This document shows positions 7,687 through 17,370 of a DNA stretch of 64,000 nt, piece by piece. Each line of letters begins with the position of its first letter. Position 1 is the first letter of the stretch. Position numbers and translations under genes: made by a program. A model generated the notes under the pieces. It was given only the letters and a program-made list of their open reading frames with translations, had not been told where the DNA came from and made no database searches. Location of the stretch: positions 397,882-461,881 of the forward strand of contig NZ_RDBL01000006.1 in assembly GCF_008042035.1 (NCBI RefSeq), read 5' to 3'. This DNA comes from Streptomyces sp. col6. GTDB taxonomy: Bacteria; Actinomycetota; Actinomycetes; Streptomycetales; Streptomycetaceae.

Positions 7687-8916
7687 TCAGGCCGCCGGCA
7701 CGACCCGGCCGGTGACCTCGCCGAGGCCGACGCGGGTGCCGTCGGGTCCGGGGGCCCAGGCGGTGAGGGTGACGGTGTCGCCGTCCTCCAGGAACGTCCG
7801 CTTGCCGTCGGGCAGTTCCAGCGGGTCGCGCCCGTTCCAGGTGAGTTCGAGCAGGCAGCCGCGCTGGGAGGGCTCGGCGCCGCTGACGGTGCCGGAGCCG
7901 TAGAGGTCGCCGGTGCGCAGCGAGGCGCCGTTGACCGTCATCTGGGCGAGCTGCTGGGCGGCCGTCCAGTACATCGTGGAGAACGGCGGCTCCGCGACGA
8001 CGTGCCCGTTGACCGCGACGGAGATCCGCAGGTCGTAGCCGCCGGGCTCGTCCTCGTCCGCGTCGTCCAGATAGGGGAGGAGCGGGAGGTCGCGGGCGGG
8101 CGGGGCGGTGCGGGCGGCGTCCAGGGCCTCCAGCGGGGTGACCCAGGCGGAGACGGAGGTGGCGAAGGACTTGCCGAGGAACGGGCCGAGCGGGACGTAC
8201 TCCCAGGCCTGGATGTCGCGCGCCGACCAGTCGTTGAGCAGCGAGACGCCGAAGACGTGCTCCCGGAAGTCGGCGAGCGGCACGGCTGTGCCCTGCGCGG
8301 ACGGGGTGCCGACGACGAAGCCGACCTCCGCCTCGATGTCGAGCCGCACGGACGGGCCGAAGACGGGCGCCGGGTCGGCGGGTCCCTTGCGCTGGCCCGC
8401 CGGGCGGACCACGTCGGTGCCGGAGACCACGACGGTCCCGGCGCGCCCGTGGTAACCGATGGGCAGGTGCTTCCAGTTGGGGGTGAGCGGCGTCTCGGCG
8501 TCGGGCCGGAAGATCTGGCCCACGTTGGTGGCGTGGTGCTCGCTCGCGTAGAAGTCCACGTAGTCCGCGACCTGGTACGGCAGGTGCAGGGTGACCGCGT
8601 CCAGGGCGTGCAGCAGGGGCTCCATGTCCGCGCGGTGGGCGGGGACCGTCACCCACGCGGTCAGCGCGCGGCGCACATCGCGCCAGGCGGTGCGCCCGGC
8701 GGCGAGCAGGGCCGTCAGGTCGGGCTGCGCCAGCAGTTGGGCGTACGGCGAACCCAGGGCGAGCGCGGCGGCCCCGGCGTCCAGGACGTGGTCGCCGATG
8801 CGGACGCCGACGCGTGGCTCCGGCCGGTCGGGGGTGGAGAACACGCCGTACGGCAGGTTGTGTGGGCCGAAGGGATCGCCCTCGGCCACATCGAGCGGGC
8901 TGCTCTGCTCGGGCAT
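7687..8916 (-). CDS. fahA: Fumarylacetoacetase
   Basis: A 409-residue fumarylacetoacetate hydrolase, the last enzyme of tyrosine/phenylalanine (homogentisate) breakdown, which splits fumarylacetoacetate into fumarate and acetoacetate. By alignment in memory with the mammalian enzyme, the metal ligands are Asp121, Glu195, Glu197 and Asp229 and the catalytic His is His128 in FYASEHH. All are present. Length matches the family. The gene stands alone, flanked by a GntR gene and a peptidase gene. The ATG at 8916 begins MPEQSSPLD; GGCAGCGACAG precedes it, a poor ribosome-binding site. Confidence 0.96.
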   Translation of the reverse strand: MPEQSSPLDVAEGDPFGPHNLPYGVFSTPDRPEPRVGVRIGDHVLDAGAAALALGSPYAQLLAQPDLTALLAAGRTAWRDVRRALTAWVTVPAHRADMEPLLHALDAVTLHLPYQVADYVDFYASEHHATNVGQIFRPDAETPLTPNWKHLPIGYHGRAGTVVVSGTDVVRPAGQRKGPADPAPVFGPSVRLDIEAEVGFVVGTPSAQGTAVPLADFREHVFGVSLLNDWSARDIQAWEYVPLGPFLGKSFATSVSAWVTPLEALDAARTAPPARDLPLLPYLDDADEDEPGGYDLRISVAVNGHVVAEPPFSTMYWTAAQQLAQMTVNGASLRTGDLYGSGTVSGAEPSQRGCLLELTWNGRDPLELPDGKRTFLEDGDTVTLTAWAPGPDGTRVGLGEVTGRVVPAA

Positions 8917-9056
8917 CTGTCGCTGCCTCGCTTTCCGGTTCGCTTGGGTGACACGTTACGTCGGGGCCGTTGACCGGGCGGTGTGCCTGACGGCCGCCAC
9001 CCGGACGGTGCCCCAACCATCCCCAGTGCCCCGGAAAGTACGCCTCACCTGTCGTG

Positions 9057-11051
9057 TCACCCGGACGTGCGCGGAATGCTCTTCTCCCAGGTCCGGTGGA
9101 AGACGACCTCGCCGCCCTCGGTGCAGACGACCTCGTTGACGGTGTGGAAGTCGTCCGCGTCTGCGGTGATCTCCGAGCGGGTGTCGATCTGCACGTCCCA
9201 GGACATCTCCGGCCGGTGCAGCCGGATCGTCCAGTCGGACCGGGTGCGCGCGGAGAGCGGGTCGTCCTCCTGGATCGTGTACGTCTCCAGCGCGTCCTCG
9301 GTGAATTCGAGACCGTCGGGGTAGACGCGCGTGCCGCCGTAGCGGGGGTCGACCTCCAGCTTCCACTCGCCCGCGGCGACATCGCGGACGACGAGGCGTT
9401 CGGGGCGCGGCGGGTCCAGCGTCTCCGGGAAGACCACACCCAGCGGTTCGGACTGCTCGGGTTCCTCGAAGCGGATCGCGGGGTCCTCGGTGTGCCGGCG
9501 CACGGGGAGTTCGAGGAGGCTGCCGTCGGCCTCCAGGGTGAAGCCCGCCGAGCCCGCCTGCGGCCAGATCCAGGGCCAGTACGAGGAGGAGAGGGCGAGC
9601 CGGATGCGGTGGCCGGGCGGGAAGGTGTGCCCGATGCCGTTCAGCTCGAAGGTCACGTCCTCGGTGGCGCCGGCCGGCCAGTCCTCGGTGCGGTCGCGGC
9701 CCTTGCGGGCGGCGAGGTTGAGGGCGCCGCGCGTGACGAGGGTGGAGGAGCCGTCGGGGGCGACGTCGCAGAGCCGGGCGACGGCCTGGCCGCGCTTCCC
9801 GTCCATCGTGATGCGCAGGCTGACCCTGGGCCGGCCCAGGATCTCGATCGGCGCGTCCGCGACGGGGAACTCGAAGCAGAGCGACTTGGCGTCCTCGTCG
9901 CGCTGGTCCGGCGGCAGGTCGGCGTCGTTGCCGAAGGGGAAGAAGCGCCCCGCGTCGAGCCCGGTCTGCTGGGGCGAGCGGACGATCTGCGGCCCGCCCT
10001 GGAGGGCGTACGCCACCGGGGTGACGTTCTCGGACGGCCAGCTGGTCTCCCCGACCCAGCGGCCGGGCAGCGTCTCGTAGACCGTGGCGGGCCGGTGCGA
10101 CTCGCTGATCCAGGACCGCAGCAGCGGCTCCTCCATCACTCCGGTGTCCTCGTCCTTGAGGTGCTGGTCCCACCAGCGCAGGGTCTCCTGGAGGAAGCCG
10201 ATGGCCGGTCCGGGCGGCAGCCCCCGGTCGGGGTACTGGTGCGACCAGGGGCCGATGATCCCGCGCACCTTCGCCGGGTCCAGGTGCTCGACGAGCCGGA
10301 GCACGGTGTCGCGGTACGGGTCGTGCCAGCCGCCGACCGCGAGGACGTTCGCCTTGATCGCCGAGTAGTCCTCGCAGACGCTGCCGTGCTTCCAGTAGGC
10401 GTCCCGGGTCTGGTGGGAGAGCCAGGTGTGGATGAAGGGGTCCACCGCTTCGAGCCGGTCCAGCCACATCTGCCGCCAGTCGTCGCCGACGTCCGCCGGA
10501 TCGGGCGGGCGGCAGACGAAGGCCAGCATGGTGGCCGCCCAGGCGTGCATGTCCACGGCGAGGACCGAGCCGCCCATGTAGTGGACGTCGTTGTCGTACC
10601 GGTCGTCGGCCGAGCACACCGTGACGATCGCCTTCAGCGGCTCCGGGGCCAGCGCGGCGATCTGGAGCGAGTTGAATCCGCCCCAGGAGATCCCGAACAT
10701 GCCGACCCGGCCCGAGCACCACTCCTGCTGGGCCAGCCAGTGGACGACCGCCACCCCGTCGGCGAGCTCCTGCGCGTCGTACTCGTCGCCCGGCATGCCC
10801 TCGCTGTTGCCGTGGCCGCGCACGTCCACCCGGACGGAGGCGTAGCCGTGTCCGGCGTACCAGGGATGGCGCTGCCAGTCGCGCGGCGCCGTCCAGTCGC
10901 TCAGCCGGTACGGCAGGTACTCCAGCAGGGCGGGCACGGGTTCGTCCGTGACCGGCCGCCAGATCCGCGCGTACAGCTGCGTGCCGTCCGGCAGCGGAAT
11001 GTAGAGGTCCTCGTGGGTCGTCTCGTACGGGAACGCGGTCTGGATGTGCAT
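9057..11051 (-). CDS. CocE/NonD family hydrolase, S15 peptidase type
   Basis: A 664-residue alpha/beta-hydrolase of the X-Pro dipeptidyl-peptidase/cocaine esterase (S15) family. The triad is readable: Ser122 in GISWGG, Asp244 in GGWHDPYRD, His271 in GPWSHQYP. After about residue 330 comes the C-terminal jelly-roll (PepX_C) domain with VSLRITMDG and FPPGHRIRLALSSSYW. No signal peptide is seen, so it is probably cytoplasmic. It begins 9 bases after the stop of the POT transporter gene with GAGG before the ATG, so the pair are an operon; import of small peptides followed by cleavage is a natural reading, but esterase or amide substrates cannot be excluded. Confidence 0.92.
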   Translation of the reverse strand: MHIQTAFPYETTHEDLYIPLPDGTQLYARIWRPVTDEPVPALLEYLPYRLSDWTAPRDWQRHPWYAGHGYASVRVDVRGHGNSEGMPGDEYDAQELADGVAVVHWLAQQEWCSGRVGMFGISWGGFNSLQIAALAPEPLKAIVTVCSADDRYDNDVHYMGGSVLAVDMHAWAATMLAFVCRPPDPADVGDDWRQMWLDRLEAVDPFIHTWLSHQTRDAYWKHGSVCEDYSAIKANVLAVGGWHDPYRDTVLRLVEHLDPAKVRGIIGPWSHQYPDRGLPPGPAIGFLQETLRWWDQHLKDEDTGVMEEPLLRSWISESHRPATVYETLPGRWVGETSWPSENVTPVAYALQGGPQIVRSPQQTGLDAGRFFPFGNDADLPPDQRDEDAKSLCFEFPVADAPIEILGRPRVSLRITMDGKRGQAVARLCDVAPDGSSTLVTRGALNLAARKGRDRTEDWPAGATEDVTFELNGIGHTFPPGHRIRLALSSSYWPWIWPQAGSAGFTLEADGSLLELPVRRHTEDPAIRFEEPEQSEPLGVVFPETLDPPRPERLVVRDVAAGEWKLEVDPRYGGTRVYPDGLEFTEDALETYTIQEDDPLSARTRSDWTIRLHRPEMSWDVQIDTRSEITADADDFHTVNEVVCTEGGEVVFHRTWEKSIPRTSG

Positions 11052-11060
11052 GGGCGTACC

Positions 11061-12560
11061 TCAGTGGACGGGGTGCATGGTGCGCTTGAGCCAGGGGGCG
11101 GCGGCGATCACGGCCACACCGGCCGCCACCGCGACAGCGCCATTGACACCGAAGTAGGCGGGGTTGGACACCTCGCCGTACAGCTTCACGATCTGGGCCT
11201 GGATGCCGTTGGCGAGGGCCAGCGAGAGGAACCAGAGCGCCATGGTCTGGCTGGCGAACGCCTTCGGCGCGAGCTTGGTGGTCGCCGACATGCCGGAGGT
11301 CTCCAGCAGGATGTCGCCGAGCCCGAGCAGCAGATACGAGCCGACGATCCACCAGGCGGCCATCTTGTACGTGTCCGAGGCGTGCCCGGAGGTGGGCAGG
11401 ACCATCAGCAGGAACGAAAGACCGCCGAGGATCACCCCGATCGCGATCTTGTTGGACGCGTGCGGCTGGCGCGGCCCCATCCTCGCCCAGACGGCCGCGA
11501 CCACCGGAGCGAGCAGCACCTCGAAGGCGCCGAGCGCGGAGGCGTACCAGCTCGCCGGGAAGTGGAAGCCGAAGATCTCGGTACGGGCGTTGGTCGACGC
11601 GAGCAGCATCATCGTCGAGTACGCCTGGAAGAGGATGAAGTTGAACACCACGGAGGCCAGGAACAGCACCACGTACGGGCGCAGCCTGCCGCGCTCCTCG
11701 GGGGTGACCCGGGGGCTGCGGAACATCACCACGAAGTAGACGACCGGCGCGATCACCGAGATCAGCGTGAGCACGTCGACGAACCGGTCCATGGTCAGCC
11801 AGCCCGCCAGGGCCAGCGCGGTCGCCACCGCCGCGACCACCACGGCCCCGACGGCGATGAGCAGGACCGCGCGGCGCATGGGCCCGGGGGCCAGCGCGTA
11901 TTCGGCGGCGTGCTTTCGCCCGGCCAGGTGACGGCGGCCCGCCACGTACTGGATGAGGCCCAGCGTCATGCCGAAGGCGGCGGCCGAGAAGCCCCAGTGC
12001 CAGCTCGCGTGGTCACCGAGCCAGCCGGTGATCAGCGGGCCGAGGAACGCGCCGATGTTGATGCCCATGTAGTAGAGGGCGAAGCCCGCGTCCCGGCGCT
12101 CGTCGTCGGTGCGGTAGAGCTTGCCGACCATGGTGGCCACGTTCGGTTTGAGCAGGCCCGTACCGGCGCTGATCAGCCCGAGGCCGACCCAGGTCATCGC
12201 GTCGGTGGGCACCGCCATGGCGTAGTGCCCGCAGGCGATCAGGATGCCGCCGTACAGCACGGCCCGGTACGAGCCCAGGATGCGGTCGGCCAGCCAGCCC
12301 CCGGCCACCGAGACCAGATAGACGAGCGTGCCGTACGCGGCCGAGACGGAGGCGGCGGTCCCGGCCTCCATGCCCATGCCGCCGTGGGCGACCGTGTCCG
12401 CGAAGTAGAGGACCAGGATCGCCTGCATGCCCAGGAACGAGAACCGCTCCCACACCTCCAGGCCGGACAGGGTCATCAGACCCCGTGGCTGGCCGAAGAA
12501 CGCGTGGTCGTCGGCCGGGGGCGGCTGCGCCGGTTCGGTGTCTGCTGCTGTGTGGGACAA
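11061..12560 (-). CDS. POT/PTR family proton-dependent oligopeptide transporter
   Basis: A 499-residue polytopic membrane protein of the POT (PTR2) family with about 12-14 membrane segments. Signature stretches are GLEVWERFSFLGMQ near residue 35, the PTR2 segment GGWLADRILGSYRAVLYGG, and FALYYMGINIGAFLGPLITG (20-residue part). It imports di- and tripeptides with protons. The start is a TTG at 12560: AGGAG lies 8 bases upstream and the downstream residues SHTAADTEP are family-like. It is divergent from the polyprenyl synthase gene and co-transcribed with the S15-type hydrolase. Confidence 0.92.
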   Translation of the reverse strand: MSHTAADTEPAQPPPADDHAFFGQPRGLMTLSGLEVWERFSFLGMQAILVLYFADTVAHGGMGMEAGTAASVSAAYGTLVYLVSVAGGWLADRILGSYRAVLYGGILIACGHYAMAVPTDAMTWVGLGLISAGTGLLKPNVATMVGKLYRTDDERRDAGFALYYMGINIGAFLGPLITGWLGDHASWHWGFSAAAFGMTLGLIQYVAGRRHLAGRKHAAEYALAPGPMRRAVLLIAVGAVVVAAVATALALAGWLTMDRFVDVLTLISVIAPVVYFVVMFRSPRVTPEERGRLRPYVVLFLASVVFNFILFQAYSTMMLLASTNARTEIFGFHFPASWYASALGAFEVLLAPVVAAVWARMGPRQPHASNKIAIGVILGGLSFLLMVLPTSGHASDTYKMAAWWIVGSYLLLGLGDILLETSGMSATTKLAPKAFASQTMALWFLSLALANGIQAQIVKLYGEVSNPAYFGVNGAVAVAAGVAVIAAAPWLKRTMHPVH

Positions 12561-12716
12561 AGCGGCAACTCCTGATCGTATGAGCTGATCCCGAACATAC
12601 CGGCGGTGGCGGGAAGGCGCCCACGGTGATCCAAAGGGGACCGGATACGCTGACTTGAGTGATGACAACGACACATCGACATTCCGTGTGATCGTCAGCA
12701 GACAGGAGATCCCCTC
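12561..12716. promoter_or_regulatory. Divergent promoter region, POT gene / polyprenyl synthase
   Basis: 156 bases between two divergent starts. It holds the AGGAG sites of both genes and is relatively A/T rich near 12645-12690. A possible -10 box for the plus-strand gene is TACGCT at 12646-12651; no convincing -35 was found. No dyad operator was seen. Confidence 0.4.
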
Positions 12717-13727
12717 GTGACCGTCGTCGGGCCGTTCGGACTGAGCGTGCGGGACCAGGCTCTTGAAGCCGGTGTCCAGGCCGGTTTGGCTGCTGTCGAG
12801 TCGGGCCTGCTCGATGCCACCAAGAGCGACGTGCCGTTCATCACGGAAGCCGCCCAGCACCTGGTGCGCGCGGGCGGCAAGAGGTTCCGGCCGCTGCTCG
12901 CGATGCTGGCCGCCCAGTTCGGCGACGCCGACGCCCCGGGCGTGGTGCCCGCGGCCGTCGTCGTGGAGCTGACCCACCTCGCGACGCTGTACCACGACGA
13001 CGTCATGGACGAGGCCGACGTGCGGCGCGGTGTCGCCAGTGCCAATTCCCGCTGGGGCAACTCGGTCGCCGTGCTGACCGGCGACTTCCTTTTCGCGCGC
13101 GCCTCGCACATCCTGGCCGACCTCGGCCCGGAGGCCGTCCGCATCCAGGCGGAGGCCTTCGAGCGCCTGGTCACCGGTCAGATCCTGGAGACTGCGGGAC
13201 CGCGCGACGGCCGCGACCCCGTCGAGCACTACCTCGACGTGATGCGCGGCAAGACCGGCTCGCTGATCGCCGTCGCCTGCCGCTTCGGCGCGATGATGGC
13301 CGGCGCCGACGAGTCCACGACGAACATCCTCACCCAGTACGGTGAACGGCTCGGCGTCGCCTTCCAGCTCGCCGACGACGTCCTGGACATCGCCTCCGAC
13401 TCCCACGAGTCCGGCAAGACCCCCGGCACGGACCTCCTCGAAGGCATCCCGACCCTCCCCGTCCTCCACCTCCGGGCGCAGGCCGAGGCCGACGGCAAGC
13501 CGGACGACCTCGCCCTCGTCGAACTGCTCGACGGCGACCTCAGCGACCCGGACACGCTCACCGAGGCGCTGCGCCTGCTGCGCGCCCACCCCGCGCTCGC
13601 CCGGGCCCGCCGGGACACCGTCCGGTACGCCCAGGAGGCGCGGGCCACGCTGAAGCCGCTGCCCGAGTGCTACGCGAAGCTCGCGCTGGAAGAGATGTGC
13701 GACGCGGTCGTCCACCGCGCCGGCTGA
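12717..13727 (+). CDS. Long-chain trans-polyprenyl diphosphate synthase
   Basis: A 336-residue trans-prenyltransferase. The first aspartate-rich motif is DDVMD at 94-98 and the second DDVLD at 220-224; the GGKRFRP substrate motif is at 53-59. The DDxxD with Leu-Tyr-His upstream (ATLYHDD) and the absence of bulky residues just before the motif fit a long-chain (C35-C50) product, most likely the menaquinone side chain. The GTG start at 12717 has AGGAG 8 bases upstream. No partner subunit is adjacent, so a homodimeric octaprenyl/nonaprenyl-type enzyme is likely. Product length is inferred. Confidence 0.93.
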   Translation: MTVVGPFGLSVRDQALEAGVQAGLAAVESGLLDATKSDVPFITEAAQHLVRAGGKRFRPLLAMLAAQFGDADAPGVVPAAVVVELTHLATLYHDDVMDEADVRRGVASANSRWGNSVAVLTGDFLFARASHILADLGPEAVRIQAEAFERLVTGQILETAGPRDGRDPVEHYLDVMRGKTGSLIAVACRFGAMMAGADESTTNILTQYGERLGVAFQLADDVLDIASDSHESGKTPGTDLLEGIPTLPVLHLRAQAEADGKPDDLALVELLDGDLSDPDTLTEALRLLRAHPALARARRDTVRYAQEARATLKPLPECYAKLALEEMCDAVVHRAG

Positions 13728-13953
13728 GGCCCCGGGGTCCATGGCGCCCCAACCCCTACTGGACGGCGGAGAATCGGGCCTCCGCCGTCATACCGAAGAG
13801 GTACGCGGAGTTGCTCCCGGGGGCTGACGCTTCGGGCCGCCCGATTTGGTCAGATGGAGAACAACCACTCCTGACCAAAACGGGTGAGAATGGCGGCACG
13901 GAGTGGACGAGTGCATCCCGACGGAAGCCGCCGACCACGGAGGTAGGGCACAC

Positions 13954-15195
13954 ATGGCACCGAACGACAGCGCGGAGACCAACGGCACGGCCGCCCGGCC
14001 CGGCCGCCGCAAGGCGGCGCGCTACATCGTCCCCGTAGCGGTGGCGGGGGTGGCGGCCGCGACGATCGGCCTGGTCCCGGCGCTCGCCAGCTCGGGCGAC
14101 CCCGATCTGCCGAAGATCACCGCACAGGAACTCATCGAGAAGATCGCCGCGTCGGACACGGAGCAGTTCTCCGGCACGGTGAAGATCAGCACGGACCTCG
14201 GCATCCCGTCCATGGGCGGAATGGCCGACTCCTTCCTGTCCGGCGCGGCCAAGGGCGGCGACGGCGGCAAGGACGCGTCGAGCGCCGACCCGCAGGCCAA
14301 GCTCACCGAGCTGGCCTCCGGCACGCACACCCTGCGGGTGGCCGCCGACGGCCCCGACAAGCAGCGCCTCTCGGTCCTGGACGACACGTCCGAGTACAGC
14401 CTGATCCACAACGGCGACCAGGTCTGGGCGTACGACAGCGCGTCCAACGCGGTCTACCACGCCGAGGGCAGGGGCAAGGCGCCCCACGGCAAGGAGCAGG
14501 CCGCCCCCGAGGGCGTCCCCACCACGCCGAAGGCCCTGGCCGAGGAGGCGCTGAAGGCCGCAGACGGCACCACGTCCGTCACGGTGGACGGCACCGCGCG
14601 GGTCGCCGGGCGCGACGCGTACCGGCTCGTCCTGAAGCCCGAGCAGAAGGGCTCCACGGTCGAATCGGTCACCGTCGCGGTGGACGCGGAGAACGGCGTG
14701 CCGCTCAAGTTCACGCTCCGGCCCAGCAGCGGCGGCAAGGCGGTCGTCGACGCCGGGTTCACCTCGGTCGACTTCGGGAAGCCCGCCGCGTCCTCCTTCA
14801 CCTTCACCCCGCCCAAGGGCGCGAAGGTCACCGAGGCGGACGACGCGAAGGCCAAGGGCCACGAGAAGGAGGCCCGGAAGGCCGCCGAGAGGGCACAGGG
14901 CGACCTGGGCACGTTCGAGGGCGAGGGCGCGCCGAAGATCATCGGCAAGGGCTGGAACAGCATCGCCGAGTTCAGGACCCCCGGCGGGGCGGCCCTGCCG
15001 TCCGAGGCGTCGAAGGACGTCCCGGCCGAGGCCCGGCAGTTCCTGGACGCGCTCGGCGACAAGGTCACCGGGAAGTTCGGCTCGGGCACGGTCTTCAAGA
15101 CCCGCCTGATCAACGCGCTGATGACGGACGACGGCCGGGTCTACGTGGGCGCGGTCACCAAGGACGCGCTGGTCGCCGCGGCGAACGCGGGCTGA
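13954..15195 (+). CDS. Secreted LolA-like (DUF2092-type) protein
   Basis: A 413-residue exported protein. After a basic N-terminus (RPGRRKAARY) there is a hydrophobic anchor or signal at about 24-46, ending VPALASSGD; there is no lipobox cysteine. The rest resembles the LolA/LppX-like half-barrel family: FSGTVKISTDLG, QVWAYDSASNAVYH, VTVDGTARVAGRDAYRLVLKP (partial), and VDFGKPAASSFTFTPP. The ATG at 13954 has GGAGG 10 bases upstream. The next gene, an ABC exporter, starts 82 bases downstream in the same direction; a lipid or lipoprotein-related envelope role is inferred only. The preceding 226 bases (13728-13953) hold no gene that I can support. Confidence 0.8.
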   Translation: MAPNDSAETNGTAARPGRRKAARYIVPVAVAGVAAATIGLVPALASSGDPDLPKITAQELIEKIAASDTEQFSGTVKISTDLGIPSMGGMADSFLSGAAKGGDGGKDASSADPQAKLTELASGTHTLRVAADGPDKQRLSVLDDTSEYSLIHNGDQVWAYDSASNAVYHAEGRGKAPHGKEQAAPEGVPTTPKALAEEALKAADGTTSVTVDGTARVAGRDAYRLVLKPEQKGSTVESVTVAVDAENGVPLKFTLRPSSGGKAVVDAGFTSVDFGKPAASSFTFTPPKGAKVTEADDAKAKGHEKEARKAAERAQGDLGTFEGEGAPKIIGKGWNSIAEFRTPGGAALPSEASKDVPAEARQFLDALGDKVTGKFGSGTVFKTRLINALMTDDGRVYVGAVTKDALVAAANAG

Positions 15196-15277
15196 CGCCG
15201 CGAGGTTCCTCCGCCCGCCCCGCCGTGCCCCGTGCACGGCGGGGCGGGCGCGACCGTACGACCAGTGGGGAGCACGT

Positions 15278-16258
15278 ATGGCAGGGTCCGACGCCGAGCC
15301 CATCGGGCAGCCCGGGGCACCCGGCACCGTGCCCGTCATCGAGACGCGCGGGCTGACCAAGCGCTACCGGGGCGGGCAGCTCGCCGTGGACGGGCTCGAC
15401 CTCAGCGTCCCCGACGGCAGCGTCTTCGGCTTCCTCGGGCCCAACGGCTCGGGGAAGACCACCACCATCCGGATGCTCATGGGCCTGATCGCCCCGACCT
15501 CCGGCACCGCGAGCGTCCTCGGCCGCCCCATGCCGGACGCCACGCGCACGGTGCTCCCGCAGGTCGGCGCGCTGATCGAGGGCCCGGCCCTGTACGGGTT
15601 CCTGAGCGGCCGGGACAACCTCCTGCGCTACGACAGGGCCGACCCCACCGCCGACCCGCGCACCCGCGCCGCCCGGGTCGGCGACGCCCTGGAACGGGTC
15701 GGGCTCGCCCCGGCGGCCGGCAAGAAGGCGCGCGCGTACTCGCTGGGCATGAAACAGCGCCTCGGCCTCGCCGCCGCCCTCCTGCGGCCGCGCCGGCTGC
15801 TCGTCCTGGACGAGCCGACGAACGGCCTGGACCCGCAGGGCATGCGCGAGATCCGCGCCCTGGTCCGCGAACTGGCGGCGGACGGCACGACGGTCTTCCT
15901 CTCCTCCCATCTCCTGGACGAGATCGAGCAGGTCTGCACGCACGCGGCGGTGATGGCCCGGGGCCGGCTCCTCACCCAGGGCCCGGTCGCGGGCCTCGCA
16001 ACCGGCGGCCGGCTGGCCGTCACCACACCGGACCCGGCCGACGCCGCGCGCGTACTGAAGGAGCACGGCGTCACGGGCATCACGCTGGACGGTGACCGGG
16101 TCCGCGCCGACGCCCCGCCGGGCACGGTGGAACTGGCCGACCTGAACGCGGCCCTGGTACGGGACGGCGTACGGGTACGCGCCTTCGGCGTCGAACGGGC
16201 CTCGCTGGAGGACGCGTTCGTGGCTCTGACGGGAGAGGGATTCGATGTCGCAGGCTGA
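15278..16258 (+). CDS. ABC exporter ATPase (ABC-2 type)
   Basis: A 326-residue ATPase of the drug/lantibiotic exporter class (DrrA/CcmA type). Walker A is GPNGSGKTT at 54-62, the signature SLGMKQRLGLA, Walker B RLLVLDEPTNGLDP, and the switch histidine SSHLLDEIEQV. The C-terminal 90 residues form the DrrA-type accessory domain (VERASLEDAFVALTGE). It overlaps the permease gene by 14 bases, so both are translated together. All catalytic motifs are intact. The substrate is unknown. Confidence 0.93.
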   Translation: MAGSDAEPIGQPGAPGTVPVIETRGLTKRYRGGQLAVDGLDLSVPDGSVFGFLGPNGSGKTTTIRMLMGLIAPTSGTASVLGRPMPDATRTVLPQVGALIEGPALYGFLSGRDNLLRYDRADPTADPRTRAARVGDALERVGLAPAAGKKARAYSLGMKQRLGLAAALLRPRRLLVLDEPTNGLDPQGMREIRALVRELAADGTTVFLSSHLLDEIEQVCTHAAVMARGRLLTQGPVAGLATGGRLAVTTPDPADAARVLKEHGVTGITLDGDRVRADAPPGTVELADLNAALVRDGVRVRAFGVERASLEDAFVALTGEGFDVAG

Positions 16259-17177
16259 GGGGGCGGCCGGGGCCGCCGGGGAGCCGGCCGAGGGGGCCGG
16301 CGGCGAGGCCGCCGTGCGCAAGGGCGCCGTCCGCAAGCCCTTCCGGACGTTCGGCATCCTCCGCTCCGAGTGCACCACCACCCTGCGCCGCTGGCGCACG
16401 CTCGCCCTGCTGGGCGTGCTGGCCGCCGTTCCCGTACTGATCGGGATCGCGGTGCGCATCGAGACGGCCGACGGGTCGTCGGTGGGGGCCGGTGGCGGGG
16501 AGGGCGGACCGGCGTTCCTCTCCCAGGTGACCAACAACGGCCTCTTCCTGGTCTTCGCCGCGCTCGCCGCGACGCTCCCCGTCTTCCTCCCGATGGCGGT
16601 GGGCGTCATCGCGGGCGACGCGATCGCCGGCGAGGCCAACGCGGGCACCCTGCGCTATCTGCTGGTCGCCCCGGCGGGCCGGACCCGGCTGCTGCTCGCC
16701 AAGTACGCCGCCACGCTGGGGTTCTGCCTGGTCGCGACGCTCGTCGTGGCCGCCTCCGCGCTGGCCGTGGGCGCGCTGCTGTTCCCGGTGGGCGAGGTCA
16801 CGACGATCTCGGGGACCACGATCGGTTTCGGCGAGGGACTGGTGCGGGCGGGGCTCGTCGCGGTGTGCGTGGCCGCGTCCCTGACCGGTTTCGCGGCGCT
16901 CGGCCTGTTCGTATCGACGCTCACCAACAGCGGCATCGCGGCCATGGCGGCGACGGTCGGGCTGCTGATCACCGTCCAGATCGTGGACACCATCCCGCAG
17001 CTGAGCGCGGTCCACCCCTACCTGTTCCCGCACCACTGGCTGTCCTTCTCGGACCTGCTGCGCGATCCCGTCCGCTGGGACGGGGTGGTGAAGAACCTGG
17101 AGCTTCAGGCGTTGTACGCGGCGGTGTTCGGCTCGGCTGCCTGGGCCCGGTTCACGACGAAGGACATCACGACCTGA
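16245..17177 (+). CDS. ABC-2 type exporter permease
   Basis: A 310-residue membrane protein with about six hydrophobic segments after a 35-residue Ala/Gly/Glu-rich cytoplasmic N-terminus. GVIAGDAIAGEANAGTLRYL is the conserved ABC-2 (CcmB/NatB-like) segment between the second and third spans. It is the membrane partner of the overlapping ATPase gene. Start ATG at 16245; the ribosome-binding site GGGAGAGGG is inside the ATPase gene. Substrate unknown. Confidence 0.9.
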   Translation: MSQAEGAAGAAGEPAEGAGGEAAVRKGAVRKPFRTFGILRSECTTTLRRWRTLALLGVLAAVPVLIGIAVRIETADGSSVGAGGGEGGPAFLSQVTNNGLFLVFAALAATLPVFLPMAVGVIAGDAIAGEANAGTLRYLLVAPAGRTRLLLAKYAATLGFCLVATLVVAASALAVGALLFPVGEVTTISGTTIGFGEGLVRAGLVAVCVAASLTGFAALGLFVSTLTNSGIAAMAATVGLLITVQIVDTIPQLSAVHPYLFPHHWLSFSDLLRDPVRWDGVVKNLELQALYAAVFGSAAWARFTTKDITT

Positions 17178-17370
17178 AGCGGAGGCGGCACCCGTACCGT
17201 CGGCCGGCGAGCCGTCCCCCGATCGGCTCGTCGCGGCACGAACGGCACGAACGGTGCGAAAACAGAAGGAACGAGCCGACACGGTACGTTCCGTTTCCGC
17301 CAGAGCATTGTTCGACTTATAGCGACTACCTGTCAATAAGGTTTGGCTCAAACGCACCTATGCTCACCGA

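Noticed and set aside
9054..12575. An 1173-codon open frame on the plus strand across the hydrolase and POT genes
   Set aside because: It covers two clear minus-strand genes and its translation is low complexity (Val/Arg/Gly/Asp).
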